A stretch of DNA of 64,000 nt from Streptomyces sp. NBC_01463 (GCA_036227345.1 CP109468.1:3782001-3846000), one strand, 5' to 3'. Counted from the first letter of the stretch, positions 51,247 to 60,596 are shown. Program-made: numbers and translations. Notes: generated from the sequence alone by a model not told the origin.

Positions 51247-51876
51247 ATGGGACACGCAGGCATGGCCGCAACCGCAGTCCGCTACCTCAGGTCCGTCGGC
51301 GCCGCGACGGCCACCGGTCCGGAGCGGGTCGATCCGCTGCCGCGCCCGGTCCTGCGGGCCGTCGCCGACGACGAACGGCTGCCGCTCGACCCGGGTGAGT
51401 TCCGGCGCGTGCTGGGGCACTTCGCGAGCGGGGTCACCGTCGTCACGGCCCACGACCCGGACGATCCGGCCGGTCCGGCGGGCTTCGCCTGCCAGTCGTT
51501 CGCCTCCCTCTCCCTCGATCCGCCGCTGGTCACGTTCATGGTCGCCCGTACGTCGACGACCTGGCCGCGCATCGCCCGCGCCGGGGCCTTCTGCGTCAAC
51601 ATCCTGGGCGCGGACCAGGGGCCGCTGTGCCGCGGCTTCGCGGTCAGCGGGGCCGACAAGTTCGCCGGGGTGGCGTACTCCCCGGCCCCCGCGACCGGTT
51701 CACCCCGGCTGGATTCCGTACCCGCCTGGATCGACTGCCGCATCCAGGCCGTCCACACCGGCGGCGACCATCTGATCGTGGTCGGGCGGGTGGAGGCGCT
51801 GGGGGCGTCGGTGGACGGGGACGGCGAGGGCCCGCTGCTGTTCCACCGGGGGACGTTCGGGCACTTCAGCCGCTGA
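51247..51876 (+). CDS. flavin reductase family protein (HpaC-like)
   Basis: A 209-aa FMN-binding split-barrel oxidoreductase. Seen: FRRVLGHFASGVTVVTAHDP (about residues 44-63), FACQSFASLSLDPPLVTFMV (about 73-92), GAFCVNILGADQ and the C-terminal PLLFHRGTFGHFSR, where HRG and the YF/FSR ending are family marks. It supplies reduced flavin to a partner monooxygenase. It has a 35-residue N-terminal extension; start ATG 51247 or GTG 51244, with GAAGG upstream. It carries operator copy F. No two-component monooxygenase is adjacent. Confidence 0.88.
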   Translation: MGHAGMAATAVRYLRSVGAATATGPERVDPLPRPVLRAVADDERLPLDPGEFRRVLGHFASGVTVVTAHDPDDPAGPAGFACQSFASLSLDPPLVTFMVARTSTTWPRIARAGAFCVNILGADQGPLCRGFAVSGADKFAGVAYSPAPATGSPRLDSVPAWIDCRIQAVHTGGDHLIVVGRVEALGASVDGDGEGPLLFHRGTFGHFSR

Positions 51877-53191
51877 GCACCACGGCCCCCTTCACCCGGC
51901 GGATCATCAGGGCCATCAGGGCCGCCATCGCGCACAGCGCACCCGCCGCGTACCAGACCACGTCGTACGAGCCGAAGTGGTCGCGCGCCACCCCGCCCAG
52001 GAACGCCACCAGTGCCGCACCCACCTGGTGCGAGGCGAGGACCCAGCCGAAGACGATCGCGCTGTCCTCGCCGTACTGCTCCCGGCACAGGGCCAGGGTC
52101 GGCGGGACGGTCGCCACCCAGTCGAGTCCGTAGAACACGATGAAGAAGACCATCGGCGGTTCGACCGAGGGCTGCAGCAGGACCGGCAGGAACAGCAGCG
52201 AGACCCCGCGCAGCGCGTAGTAGACGGCCAGCAGGCGCCGGGCGTCGAAGCGGTCGGTGAGCCAGCCCGAGAAGACCGTTCCGATGATGTCGAAGATCCC
52301 GATGACGGCGAGCAGCGACGCGGCGGCGGTGATGGGCATGTGGTGGTCGTGCGCCGAGGGCACGAAGTGGGTGCGGATCAGGCCGTTGGTGGAGGCCCCG
52401 CAGATCGCGAAGGACCCGGCCAGCAGCCAGAACGGTCCGGTGCGCGCCGCGTCGAACAGCACGCGTACGGTACGGACCGCCGCCCCGCGCGCGGGTGCGG
52501 GCTTCTCCACGTACTCCCCGCCGTACGGGGCCATGCCCACGTCGGCCGGGTGGTCGTGCAGCAGGAACCAGACGAACGGGACGACGACCAGGGCGGCCAG
52601 CGCCACGGTCACGGAGGCGGGCTGCCAGCCGTGCCGGTCGACGATCCAGGCACAGAGGGGCAGGAAGACGAGCTGCCCCGAGGCGCCGGCCGCGGTGAGG
52701 ATGCCGGTGACCAGGCCGCGGCGGGCGACGAACCAGCGGTTGGTGACCGTCGCGGAGAAGGACATCGCCATCGCGCCGGTGCCGAGGCCGACGAGCAGCC
52801 CCCAGTAGATCATCAGCTGCCAGGCGGCCGTCATCCAGTAACTGGCCAGCGCACCGGCGGCGACCGCGCTCAGGGCGACGACCACGACCCGGCGGATGCC
52901 GAACCGGTCCATCAGCGCGGCGGCGAACGGTGCGGTGAGCCCGTACAGCGCCATGTCGAGGGAGACGGCGAGGCCGATCTCGCCGCGCGACCAGCCGAAC
53001 TCCCTGTTGAGGGGGTCGATGAGGAGCCCGGGCAGGGAGTTGAAGGCGGCGCCGCCGATGATCGTCACGAAGGTGACGGCGGCGACGATCCAGGCCCGGT
53101 GGATCCGCCGGCGCCGGGGCGCATCGGTGCCGGTCCGCGGGCTGTCGTCACGGGCGGCGCGTTCGGTTGTCTGGGTCACGCCGCCCAGCAT
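51866..53191 (-). CDS. MFS transporter (MCT/oxalate-formate antiporter type)
   Basis: A 441-aa, 12-helix transporter. Seen: AWIVAAVTFVTIIGGAAFNS (first helix), NREFGWSRGEIGLAVSLDMA between helices 1 and 2, ALMDRFGIRRVVVV (the MFS loop 2-3 motif), and WFVARRGLVTGILTAAGASG (helix 5 region), typical of monocarboxylate/OFA-type carriers. ATG at 53191 has GGGGG and GAGGAG upstream; the GTG at 53179 is an alternative. Its C-terminus overlaps the 3' end of the convergent flavin reductase gene by 11 nt. It could import the acid fed to the acyl-CoA pathway, but no operator copy precedes it. Confidence 0.88.
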   Translation of the reverse strand: MLGGVTQTTERAARDDSPRTGTDAPRRRRIHRAWIVAAVTFVTIIGGAAFNSLPGLLIDPLNREFGWSRGEIGLAVSLDMALYGLTAPFAAALMDRFGIRRVVVVALSAVAAGALASYWMTAAWQLMIYWGLLVGLGTGAMAMSFSATVTNRWFVARRGLVTGILTAAGASGQLVFLPLCAWIVDRHGWQPASVTVALAALVVVPFVWFLLHDHPADVGMAPYGGEYVEKPAPARGAAVRTVRVLFDAARTGPFWLLAGSFAICGASTNGLIRTHFVPSAHDHHMPITAAASLLAVIGIFDIIGTVFSGWLTDRFDARRLLAVYYALRGVSLLFLPVLLQPSVEPPMVFFIVFYGLDWVATVPPTLALCREQYGEDSAIVFGWVLASHQVGAALVAFLGGVARDHFGSYDVVWYAAGALCAMAALMALMIRRVKGAVVLSG

Positions 53192-53312
53192 CCGGCCCCC
53201 GCCGCACTCCTCACGAGTGGCCCGGAGGACATGGTTCGCAGGGATCGGGCCACGGTGCGGTGCGCCGTCCCGGCCCCGGTCCCGGTGCGTGCCGGCGCAC
53301 CCGCCCTCCGGC

Positions 53313-53735
53313 TCATCGGGATACGGAAGCCCGGGGGCCGGGCGCACGGGATGCGGCTGCCGTGTGCACGCCCCAGGCGGCCGCCGCCCCCACCCCGTAC
53401 CAGAGCAGATCGGGCGCGTTGAACGTCGAGCCGAGCACCAGCCGGGCCACCGCACTGTGCCGGGACAGCTCGGCGGGCACGCCGGTGAGCTGCAGGAACT
53501 CGACCGCCCAGCTGATCCCCAGCCCGGCCCCGGCCACCGCGAGGGGGCGGGTACGGGGTGCGCACAGGGCAACGAGGGCGCACACCAGAACGGTGTAGAG
53601 CGCGTCCCCCGCGTACTTGGCGGCGGCACCGTCCGCCACCGCCCGCACCCCGAGACCGGCCACGACCGTCACCACGGCAGCCCCCGCCGCAACCATCCGG
53701 GCCCGCCCGGCACTTCGGAGGTTCCCCGCCGTCAC
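53313..53735 (-). CDS. DUF2809 membrane protein
   Basis: A 140-aa small membrane protein with about four helices (residues 12-32, 42-60, 66-86 and 112-130). The run SWAVEFLQLTGVPAELSRHS then FNAPDLLWYGVGAA is diagnostic of DUF2809 (VanZ-like). Function unknown. The GTG at 53735 overlaps the MFS exporter stop (GTGA), so it is cotranscribed with it. Confidence 0.82.
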   Translation of the reverse strand: MTAGNLRSAGRARMVAAGAAVVTVVAGLGVRAVADGAAAKYAGDALYTVLVCALVALCAPRTRPLAVAGAGLGISWAVEFLQLTGVPAELSRHSAVARLVLGSTFNAPDLLWYGVGAAAAWGVHTAAASRAPGPRASVSR

Positions 53736-55057
53736 CCGATGCGCTCCAGCCGCCGGATCGGGCGGGCCGCCAGCAGCACACCCACCGCCACCATGTTGAT
53801 CACCGCTCCGGCGAGCAGCACCTCCGGTGCGCCCACCCGGTCGGCGACCGGCCCGGCCAGGGCCCGGCCCGCCGCCAGCATCAGCAGGGAGCCGGCCACG
53901 TCGTACGCGTGCAGCCGGTTCAGCGCCTCCGGCGGCACATGGGTCTGGACCGTCGTCGACCACATCACCAGCCAGAACGCGAACGCCGCGCCCGCCACGA
54001 ACTGCCCCGCCCCCAGCGCGAACACCGGCAGCCCGAGCCCCAGCACCACCAGGTTCACGCACACGCCGGTCAGGGCGACGGCACCCGCCGACAACGGGCG
54101 GCGGGGACGCAGCCGCAGGGCCAGCAGACCACCGAGGACGCTGCCCGCGCCGTTCACCGCCATCATCGCGCCGTACGTCCCCGAGCCGTGCGCCTCGGTG
54201 ACCTCGATGGCGGTCAGCGGCAGCATCGGACCGAGCACGGTGAATCCGTACACCGTCCAGATCGCGATCACTCCCCACAGCCAGCTGCGCGCCCTGAACT
54301 CACGCCACCCGTCGACCAGTTCGGCGACGAACGTGCCACGCGCAGCCTCGTCCGACGGGGCGGGCGCCAGCCGCATCAGGAAGAGGCAGGCGCCGGAGAC
54401 GAGGAACGTCGAGGCGTTCGCCGCATAGACGGCCCCGGCGCTCGCCAGCCCGACGAGCACGCCCGCGAACGCTGGACCTGCCATGGTCATCAGCGCCTCG
54501 GAGACCCGCAGCACCGCGTTGGCCCGCTGCACGTCCGAGGCCACGCGCGGCGTGGTCGACGCGACGCCCGGCTGGAACAGGGCCGCGCCCACACCGGCCA
54601 CCGCGCTCAGCGCGTACACCGCCCAGAGGGGCGGGTTGCCGGTGGCGAACGAGACCGCGAGCACCGAGGCCCCGATCAGCCGCAGCGCATCGGCGATGAT
54701 CATCATCCGGCGCGGGGTGAAACGATCCGCCAGGACGCCGCCGAAGAGCACGAACAGCGCCAGCGGGCCCATCCAGGCGGCCAGCGCGTACCCCACCGAT
54801 GAGTGCGGCCGCCCGGCACCGAGCAGACCCGCGGTGAGGGCCACCGGGATCATCCCGTCGCCGAAGAGGGCGGCGGTCCGGGCGACGAAGAAGAGCCGGA
54901 AGTTACGGTTCCAGAGCCGCTCCGGCTCGACGGGCAGAGATGGCAGCGGCGGCTGCGGGAACCCCGGAGCATACGGAGCCTGTGGCGACAAAGGGGATGA
55001 ATGGCGCAAAGCGCTCTCGTGGTCCGCGGCGGGAATGCGCGCGGGGTCAGCTGACAT
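53732..55057 (-). CDS. MFS exporter (EntS-like, MFS_3)
   Basis: A 441-aa transporter with about ten to twelve helices. After a 45-residue Pro-rich cytosolic tail: LWNRNFRLFFVARTAALFGD (first helix), GVLADRFTPRRMMIIADALR (loop 2-3 motif), FQPGVASTTPRVASDVQRAN, and RLHAYDVAGSLLMLAAGRAL near the end. It resembles enterobactin-exporter-type drug/siderophore efflux pumps. The start is ATG 55057 or the in-frame GTG at 55066; the spacing to AAGGA favours neither strongly. Divergent from the GlxA-like regulator, which may control it. Confidence 0.87.
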   Translation of the reverse strand: MSADPARIPAADHESALRHSSPLSPQAPYAPGFPQPPLPSLPVEPERLWNRNFRLFFVARTAALFGDGMIPVALTAGLLGAGRPHSSVGYALAAWMGPLALFVLFGGVLADRFTPRRMMIIADALRLIGASVLAVSFATGNPPLWAVYALSAVAGVGAALFQPGVASTTPRVASDVQRANAVLRVSEALMTMAGPAFAGVLVGLASAGAVYAANASTFLVSGACLFLMRLAPAPSDEAARGTFVAELVDGWREFRARSWLWGVIAIWTVYGFTVLGPMLPLTAIEVTEAHGSGTYGAMMAVNGAGSVLGGLLALRLRPRRPLSAGAVALTGVCVNLVVLGLGLPVFALGAGQFVAGAAFAFWLVMWSTTVQTHVPPEALNRLHAYDVAGSLLMLAAGRALAGPVADRVGAPEVLLAGAVINMVAVGVLLAARPIRRLERIG

Positions 55058-55123
55058 TTCCTTCACACCGATGACATGTATCAGCTTATGGTCTATACCA
55101 GCTAGGGGTGAAGGGAGTCCGCT

Positions 55124-56122
55124 GTGCCGCACCGCGTCGTCGTTCTCGCCCTCGATGGGCTGCTCCCCTTCGAACTGGGCATCCCCCAAAGGATTTTCGG
55201 CCGCTCGCTCGGTTCCGAGCCGCTGAACGGGGGCCGCAAACTCTACGAAGTCGTGACCTGCTCGGTCCGCCCGCCGGGCCCGGTCCGCACCGACGCGGAC
55301 TTCACGATCACCGTCGAGAACGGCCCCGAGACCCTCGCCACGGCCGACACCGTGGTGATCCCCGCCAGCTACGAACTCGGCCCCGTCTACACCGAGGGCC
55401 GGCTGACCGCCGAACTCGCCGCCGCGTTCGCGTACATCAGGCCGGGCACGCGGATGGTGTCGATCTGCACCGGCAGCTACGTGCTCGCCGCAGCCGGATA
55501 CCTGGACGGCCGGCCGGCCACCACGCACTGGTCGTCCGCAGACCACTTCCAGAAGCTCTTTCCCGCCGTCCGGGTCGACCCCGACGTCCTGTTCATCGAC
55601 GACGGGGACGTCCTGACGTCCGCCGGGGTCGCCGCCGGCATCGACCTCTGCCTGCACATGGTGCGCCGCGACCACGGCGCCGCCGTCGCCAACGACGTCG
55701 CCCGGCGCACGGTCGTACCGCCGCACCGCGACGGCGGCCAGGCCCAGTACATCCAGCGCCCGGTCCCCGACACGGGGTTCTCGGCCACGACCACCGCACG
55801 GGCCTGGGCGCTCGGGCGGCTGGAGCGGCCGATCCTGCTGCGCGACATGGCGCAGCAGGAGTCGATGAGCGTCCGGACGTTCACCCGCCGCTTCCGCGAG
55901 GAGGTCGGGATCAGCCCGGTCCAGTGGCTGACCCAGCAGCGGGTGGAGCGGGCCCGCCGGCTGCTGGAGTCCACGGACCTGTCGATCGACCGGATCGCCC
56001 GGGACGCCGGCTTCGGCACACCCACCTCGCTCCGGCAGCATCTGCAGGCGGCGCTGGGGGTGTCGCCGACGGTGTACCGGCGCACGTTCCGCGCGGTCGA
56101 CAGGCCGGTGGCGACCGGCTGA
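55124..56122 (+). CDS. GlxA-type regulator: DJ-1/PfpI domain plus AraC HTH
   Basis: A 332-aa protein. The N-terminal DJ-1/PfpI-like domain (about 1-185) has VVVLALDGLLPFELGIPQRI and the nucleophile-elbow-like SICTGSYVLAAAGYLDGRPA; the C-terminal AraC double HTH (about 215-325) has SMSVRTFTRRFREEVGISPV then RVERARRLLESTDLSIDRIA. Such regulators often control a divergent exporter or catabolic operon; here the MFS gene at 53732 is 66 nt away on the other strand. The start is the GTG at 55124. Confidence 0.9.
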   Translation: MPHRVVVLALDGLLPFELGIPQRIFGRSLGSEPLNGGRKLYEVVTCSVRPPGPVRTDADFTITVENGPETLATADTVVIPASYELGPVYTEGRLTAELAAAFAYIRPGTRMVSICTGSYVLAAAGYLDGRPATTHWSSADHFQKLFPAVRVDPDVLFIDDGDVLTSAGVAAGIDLCLHMVRRDHGAAVANDVARRTVVPPHRDGGQAQYIQRPVPDTGFSATTTARAWALGRLERPILLRDMAQQESMSVRTFTRRFREEVGISPVQWLTQQRVERARRLLESTDLSIDRIARDAGFGTPTSLRQHLQAALGVSPTVYRRTFRAVDRPVATG

Positions 56123-56144
56123 GGCCTCAGGACACCGCCGGGGC

Positions 56145-57194
56145 TCAGAAGACCAGCACGCCCCGCGCCACCCGCCCGTGGTGGGCGTCGTCCGCCGCCT
56201 TGGCGAAGTCCTCCACCGGGTAGGTCTCGGTGACGAGTTCGTCCAGCAGCAGCCGGCCCTCCCGGTACAGGTCCGCGTACAGGGCGATGTCCCGCTGCGG
56301 GCGCGAGGAGCCGTAGCGGCAGCCCAGGATCGACTTGTCCAGGTACATCGACGAGACGAGGAACGAGGCCTCGGCCGTCGCCGCGGGTACGCCGAGCAGG
56401 ATCGCCTGGCCGTGCCGGTCGAGCAGGTCGATCGCGGTACGGATCAGCTCGGTGCGGCCCACGCACTCGAAGGCGTGGTCGGCGCCGTGCGGCAGGATCT
56501 CCTTGACCCCGTCGGCCGAGGTGAGGAAGTGCGTGGCCCCGAACTGCCGGGCCACCGCCTCCTTGTCCGGGTTGTTGTCGACGGCGACGATCGTCAGCGC
56601 GCCGGCGATCCGCGCGCCCTGGATCACGTTGAGCCCGATGCCGCCGGTGCCGATCACGACGACGCTCTCGCCGCGGTCGACCCTGGCCCGGTTCAGTACG
56701 GCTCCGACTCCCGTCAGCACCCCGCAGCCGATCAGGGCGGCCGACGTCAGGGGCAGGTCGGCGGGGATCTTCACCGCCTGCACGGCCTTGACCAGGGTCC
56801 GTTCGGCGAAGGCCGAGTTGGACGCGAACTGGTACAGCGGCTTCCCGCCGCGCGAGAACGGCTGCCCCGGCATCCCGATCGCCTTGCGGCACATCGTGGG
56901 CCGGCCCCGGTCGCACTGCGCGCAGGCGCCGCAGCTGGCGAGCGTGGACAGGGAGACGTGGTCGCCGGGCGCGACATGGTTCACGCCGGCGCCGACCGCC
57001 TCGACCACTCCCGCGCCCTCGTGCCCGAGCACCACGGGCAGCGGGAACGGGATCGTCCCGTCGATCACCGACAGATCGCTGTGGCAGAGCCCGGCCGCGG
57101 CCACCGCCACCAGCACCTCGCCGGGGCCCGGGTCACGTATCTCCAGGTCGTCGACGACCTCGGTCCGTTTGCCGTCGAAGACGACGCCTCTCAT
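56145..57194 (-). CDS. zinc-dependent alcohol dehydrogenase (class III-like MDR)
   Basis: A 349-aa medium-chain dehydrogenase. Catalytic zinc ligands appear in AAGLCHSDLSV and LGHEGAGVVEAVG; structural zinc in CGACAQCDRGRPTMC (four Cys); NAD motif VVIGTGGIGLNVIQGARIAG. The ending YPVEDFAKAADDAHHGRVAR is standard. It would oxidise primary alcohols, possibly with mycothiol or a terpenoid alcohol as substrate. No operator copy precedes it; the upstream region has the repeat element at 57259. Confidence 0.92.
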   Translation of the reverse strand: MRGVVFDGKRTEVVDDLEIRDPGPGEVLVAVAAAGLCHSDLSVIDGTIPFPLPVVLGHEGAGVVEAVGAGVNHVAPGDHVSLSTLASCGACAQCDRGRPTMCRKAIGMPGQPFSRGGKPLYQFASNSAFAERTLVKAVQAVKIPADLPLTSAALIGCGVLTGVGAVLNRARVDRGESVVVIGTGGIGLNVIQGARIAGALTIVAVDNNPDKEAVARQFGATHFLTSADGVKEILPHGADHAFECVGRTELIRTAIDLLDRHGQAILLGVPAATAEASFLVSSMYLDKSILGCRYGSSRPQRDIALYADLYREGRLLLDELVTETYPVEDFAKAADDAHHGRVARGVLVF

Positions 57195-57591
57195 CTCGGC
57201 TCCCTCGGTAGGCCGAGCGCGTGCTCGGCGGTGGTGTTCCGTACGTTCCCGGGCGAGATCAAGCCCGTCTGCCGTGTTGAGCGGCGCGCCATTCCCTTCG
57301 CGTACCTGGCCACTTCAAGCCCGTCTGCCGTGTTGAGCGGCGCGCCATTCCGTACGCGTACGGGCCACTTCAAGCCCGTCCGGCGATTGAGGACCGGGGT
57401 CCGGGGCAGCGCCCCGGCGACGCGGCCCGCACGAGGCTTCCTCCGCTCGGCCCCCACCGGGGGCTCCGCCCCCGCACCCCCGCTCCTCAATCGCCGGAGG
57501 GGCTGGACGTGCGCCTCGTGCCCCGCAGGGGCAAGCACCCCCGGGGAGGGGCCGGATGCGCGCCCCACAGAGGCGGCACCCGCAGGCGGGC
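57195..57591. repeat. intergenic repeat region (tandem and inverted repeats)
   Basis: Two tandem units of 55-56 bp at 57259-57314 and 57315-57369 share TCAAGCCCGTCTGCCGTGTT and then GAGCGGCGCGCCATTCC; a third truncated unit begins at 57370. The segment 57370-57393 is also an imperfect inverted copy of 57484-57507. No gene is supported here. These look like the dispersed intergenic repeats known in Streptomyces genomes. Confidence 0.75.
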
Positions 57592-58509
57592 CTACGCGTT
57601 CGGACGTGTCGCGGACTTCGCCGCCGCCGCCATCTCCTCCAGCTGCGCCAGCATCGGCATCGGGTCCGTCCCGACCGTCCCGGGCAGGAAGTCCGCGATG
57701 CGTTCCGGAGTCCACGCCGCCCCCTCCGCGTACCCCGCGCGCAACTCCCTCGGCTGGGCCCAGACCGCGATCTTCGGGCCCGCGATCGTGTACACCTGGC
57801 CGGTGATCTTCTCCGCGCGCGCCCGCTCGCTCAGCAGGTAGACGACCAGGGCCGCGACGTCCTCCGGCTCACCGATCTCCTTGAGCTCCATGGGGACGTT
57901 CGCGGACATCCGGGTACGCGCCACCGGCGCGACCGCGTTCGCCGTGACGCCGTACTTGTGCAGGCCCAGCGCCGCGCTGCGGACCAGCGAGATGATGCCG
58001 CCCTTGGCCGCGCTGTAGTTCGCCTGCGCCACACTGCCCTGGTGGTTTCCGCTGGTGAAGCCGATCAGCGTGCCGGCGCCCTCCTGCTTGCGCATGACCG
58101 CCGACGCCGCCCGGAAGACGGTGAACGTGCCCTTGAGGTGCGTGGCGACCACCGGGTCCCACTCGGCCTCGGACATGTTGAACAGCATGCGTTCGCGCAG
58201 GATGCCGGCCACGCACACGACGCCGTCGATCCGGCCGAACCGCGCGAGCGCGGTGTCCACGACCCGCTGCCCGCCGGCCATGGTGGAGATGTCGTCCGCC
58301 ACCGCGACCGCCTCGCCGCCCGCCGCCTCGATCTCCTTGACGACGGACTCGGCTATCTCGCTGGCGGGCTCACCGCCCTCGATGGAGACGCCGTAGTCGT
58401 TGACCACGACCTTCGCCCCCTCGGCCGCCGCGGCGAGCGCGACGGCCCGCCCGATGCCGCGCCCGGCACCCGTCACGGCCACCACTTTGCCTGCCAAGAA
58501 GTTCCCCAT
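57592..58509 (-). CDS. short-chain dehydrogenase (3-hydroxyacyl-CoA/17-beta-HSD4-like)
   Basis: A 305-aa SDR. NAD motif TGAGRGIG (about residues 13-20), NDYGVSIEGGEPASEIAESV, DDIST, active site GNHQGSVAQANYSAAKGGII with Tyr and Lys, and a C-terminal tail of ~50 residues (GPKIAVWAQPRELRAGYAEG) absent from short SDRs. The tail and the NDYG loop match the peroxisomal-type (HSD17B4-like) dehydrogenases used in steroid and branched acyl-CoA oxidation. Divergent from the cyclase; operator copy G lies 22 nt upstream. Confidence 0.9.
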   Translation of the reverse strand: MGNFLAGKVVAVTGAGRGIGRAVALAAAAEGAKVVVNDYGVSIEGGEPASEIAESVVKEIEAAGGEAVAVADDISTMAGGQRVVDTALARFGRIDGVVCVAGILRERMLFNMSEAEWDPVVATHLKGTFTVFRAASAVMRKQEGAGTLIGFTSGNHQGSVAQANYSAAKGGIISLVRSAALGLHKYGVTANAVAPVARTRMSANVPMELKEIGEPEDVAALVVYLLSERARAEKITGQVYTIAGPKIAVWAQPRELRAGYAEGAAWTPERIADFLPGTVGTDPMPMLAQLEEMAAAAKSATRPNA

Positions 58510-58531
58510 GCCCGGCCCCTTCCCGCGGTTT

Positions 58532-58546
58532 CTGACGGACCGTTAG
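58532..58546. promoter_or_regulatory. operator-like palindrome, copy G
   Basis: CTGACGGACCGTTAG, one mismatch, in the divergent region between SDR (start 58509) and cyclase (start 58593). Confidence 0.7.
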
Positions 58547-58592
58547 ATTCTATGGGTCATCAGGTCCACCGGCACAAGCCCCAGGAGGCGCC

Positions 58593-59519
58593 ATGTCTTT
58601 GCCGGCCGAGTTCCACGACCTCTCCAAGCGCGTGAACAACTGGGGTCGCTGGGGTGCCGACGACGAGATCGGGACGCTCAACCTGATCACCGACGAGGTC
58701 GTACGGGAGGCCGCGGCCACCGTCCGCAGCGGTCTGCGCGTCCCGCTCGCGCTGCCGCTCCAGCAGGACGGCGTGCAGAGCGGCCTGATCCCGGGGCGGG
58801 TCAACCCGCTGCACACCATGGTCCAGATCAACCAGGAGCTCTTCGGCCCCGGCACCGTCGCCACCAGTGACGACACCGCGGTGCTGGGGCTCCAGGCCGC
58901 CACCCACTGGGACGCGCTGACCCACGCCTCGCACTCGGGGAAGATCTACAACGGCCGGCCCGCCGCCACCATCACCGCCCACGGCGGGGCGCAGTTCAGC
59001 GGCATCGACAAGGCGCCGCACATCGTCTCGCGCGGGGTCCTGCTCGACGTGGCCCGCACCCACGGTGTGGACCGGCTGCCGGGCGGTCACGCCGTCACCC
59101 CCGAGGACCTGGACGCGGCCGAGGAGCTGGCCGGGGTCAGGGTGCGGTCCGGGGACATCGTGCTCGTACGGACGGGGCAGGTGCAGGTGTATCTGAGCGG
59201 CGACAAGAACGCGTACGGCTATCCGTCACCGGGGCTGTCGATCCGGACGCCCGAGTGGTTCCGGGCCCGCGATGTGGCCGCGGTCGCCAATGACACGCTG
59301 ACCTTCGAGATCTTCCCGCCGGAGATCGAGGACCTGTGGCTGGGGGTGCATGCGCTCGACCTGGTCGAGATGGGCATGCTGCAGGGCCAGAACTGGAACC
59401 TGGAGGCCTTGTCCACAGCCTGTGCGGAGTCGGAGCGCTACGCCTTCCTGCTCTCCGCCATGCCGGAGCCGTTCGTCGGCGCCACCGGCACACCGGTCGC
59501 CCCGGTCGCGATCCTCTGA
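58593..59519 (+). CDS. cyclase family protein (kynurenine-formamidase fold)
   Basis: A 308-aa metal-dependent hydrolase-type protein. The metal-site region reads ATHWDALTHASHSGKIYNG (about residues 108-126), close to but not the exact HxGTHxDxPxH of kynurenine formamidases. Also seen: DDEIGTLNLITDEVVREAAA at the start and RVRSGDIVLVRTGQVQVYLS in the middle. It is a single gene, sharing copy G with the SDR, and so is a candidate ring-opening or lactone enzyme of the same pathway. The ATG at 58593 has CAGGAGG 5-8 nt upstream. Confidence 0.88.
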   Translation: MSLPAEFHDLSKRVNNWGRWGADDEIGTLNLITDEVVREAAATVRSGLRVPLALPLQQDGVQSGLIPGRVNPLHTMVQINQELFGPGTVATSDDTAVLGLQAATHWDALTHASHSGKIYNGRPAATITAHGGAQFSGIDKAPHIVSRGVLLDVARTHGVDRLPGGHAVTPEDLDAAEELAGVRVRSGDIVLVRTGQVQVYLSGDKNAYGYPSPGLSIRTPEWFRARDVAAVANDTLTFEIFPPEIEDLWLGVHALDLVEMGMLQGQNWNLEALSTACAESERYAFLLSAMPEPFVGATGTPVAPVAIL

Positions 59520-59597
59520 CCCCCCGGCGCAACCCCTCGCGCCCCGGCGCGGGCCCGCACGGCCCGGGCACGCGCCACGGCGGCTCCGGGAGCGTTC

Positions 59598-60152
59598 CTA
59601 ACCGCGGTGGGTGCCGGCGTGCGACGTCTCGTACGCGGCGCCCGCCTCGCGCTCGCCCGCCTCACGGTTCACGCCGTCGTGCTCGGGCACACCCTGCGCG
59701 CCCACGCCGTGGGTGGCGGGCTGCAGCTGCACCTGGATCAGCGGGATGCCCCGGTCGACCTCGCACCAGATGCGCTTGCCCGCGCCCTCGGGCTGCCAGC
59801 CCCAGCGGTCGGCCAGGCCGTCGACCAGCTCCAGGCCCCGGCCGCCGGTGTCCTCGCCCTCCGCGTGCCGCTGCTGCGGCGGCCGGCAGCTGGTGTCGGC
59901 CACCTCGACGCGGACGGTCCCGGCGTGACCCGGCGCTCCCGTCGAACCGAACAGCATGCGCAGCACGGCCGGACAGCCGGTGTGCACGACCGCGTTGGTG
60001 ACGAGCTCCGAGATGAGCAGGATGAGCGTCTCGGCCAGTGGCTCGTCGTCTCTTATCCCGGATCCGACGAGCCTCGAACGCGCCCATCTGCGGGCCCGTC
60101 CGACCTCCGCGGGGTCGGGCCCGACCTCCAACTGAACCTGAAGCACCTGCAC
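59598..60152 (-). CDS. RsbW-like ATP-binding protein (HATPase_c, anti-sigma-type kinase)
   Basis: A 184-aa protein. The GHKL ATPase motifs are N-box LILLISELVTNAVVHTGCPA (about 43-62) and G-boxes VEVADTSCRPPQ and TGGRGLELVDGLADRWGWQ. It lacks transmembrane or HisKA regions, so it fits the small Streptomyces family of anti-sigma-like kinases. The C-terminal ~45 residues are polar and disordered. GTG start at 60152. No sigma factor or anti-anti-sigma gene is adjacent. Confidence 0.88.
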   Translation of the reverse strand: MQVLQVQLEVGPDPAEVGRARRWARSRLVGSGIRDDEPLAETLILLISELVTNAVVHTGCPAVLRMLFGSTGAPGHAGTVRVEVADTSCRPPQQRHAEGEDTGGRGLELVDGLADRWGWQPEGAGKRIWCEVDRGIPLIQVQLQPATHGVGAQGVPEHDGVNREAGEREAGAAYETSHAGTHRG

Positions 60153-60596
60153 CGCTCACACCATCCGAACCGGCGGACACATCGCCTCGCGCCTCCTCAG
60201 GGTCACGGAACGTGATTCCCTTACGAGACAGCATGGTTGACGTACAGTCACCGCAACAAGCGCTTCGGGCATATTCCATCGCGAAGGAGTACGCGTGGTG
60301 CATACTGTGCGACGCGCGCTGCGGAGAGTCGAACACGGACGCCCGGCGGCCTCGAAATGCCCGGGAATCGCTTCCCCGGCTGGCCCGGCGCTTCCGCGTG
60401 GATCACGAGCAGGGCACCTCTCGCGGACCGGAGCAGCCGCACAGGCCACATCCGGATCGCCAGGTTCCAGAACCACTCGCATCCAACGGAGCGTACCCGA
60501 GCCCGGCACCGACGACGGCCCGTGACGAATCACGCAAAGGACACAAGCCGGTATCGACGCCTGCCGACTGCGCTGCGTCACTCCGCAGCGTGAACC
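60153..60596. other. 444-bp intergenic region
   Basis: No gene is supported. A 13-nt palindrome GGAACGTGATTCC lies at 60207-60219, 55 nt upstream of the RsbW-like start. Open frames on both strands here have no domain I recognise. Confidence 0.45.

Noticed and set aside
60156..60581. 141-aa minus-strand frame upstream of the RsbW-like gene
   Set aside because: No domain, unusual Cys/Arg-rich composition, no ribosome site, and it overlaps the likely promoter region.
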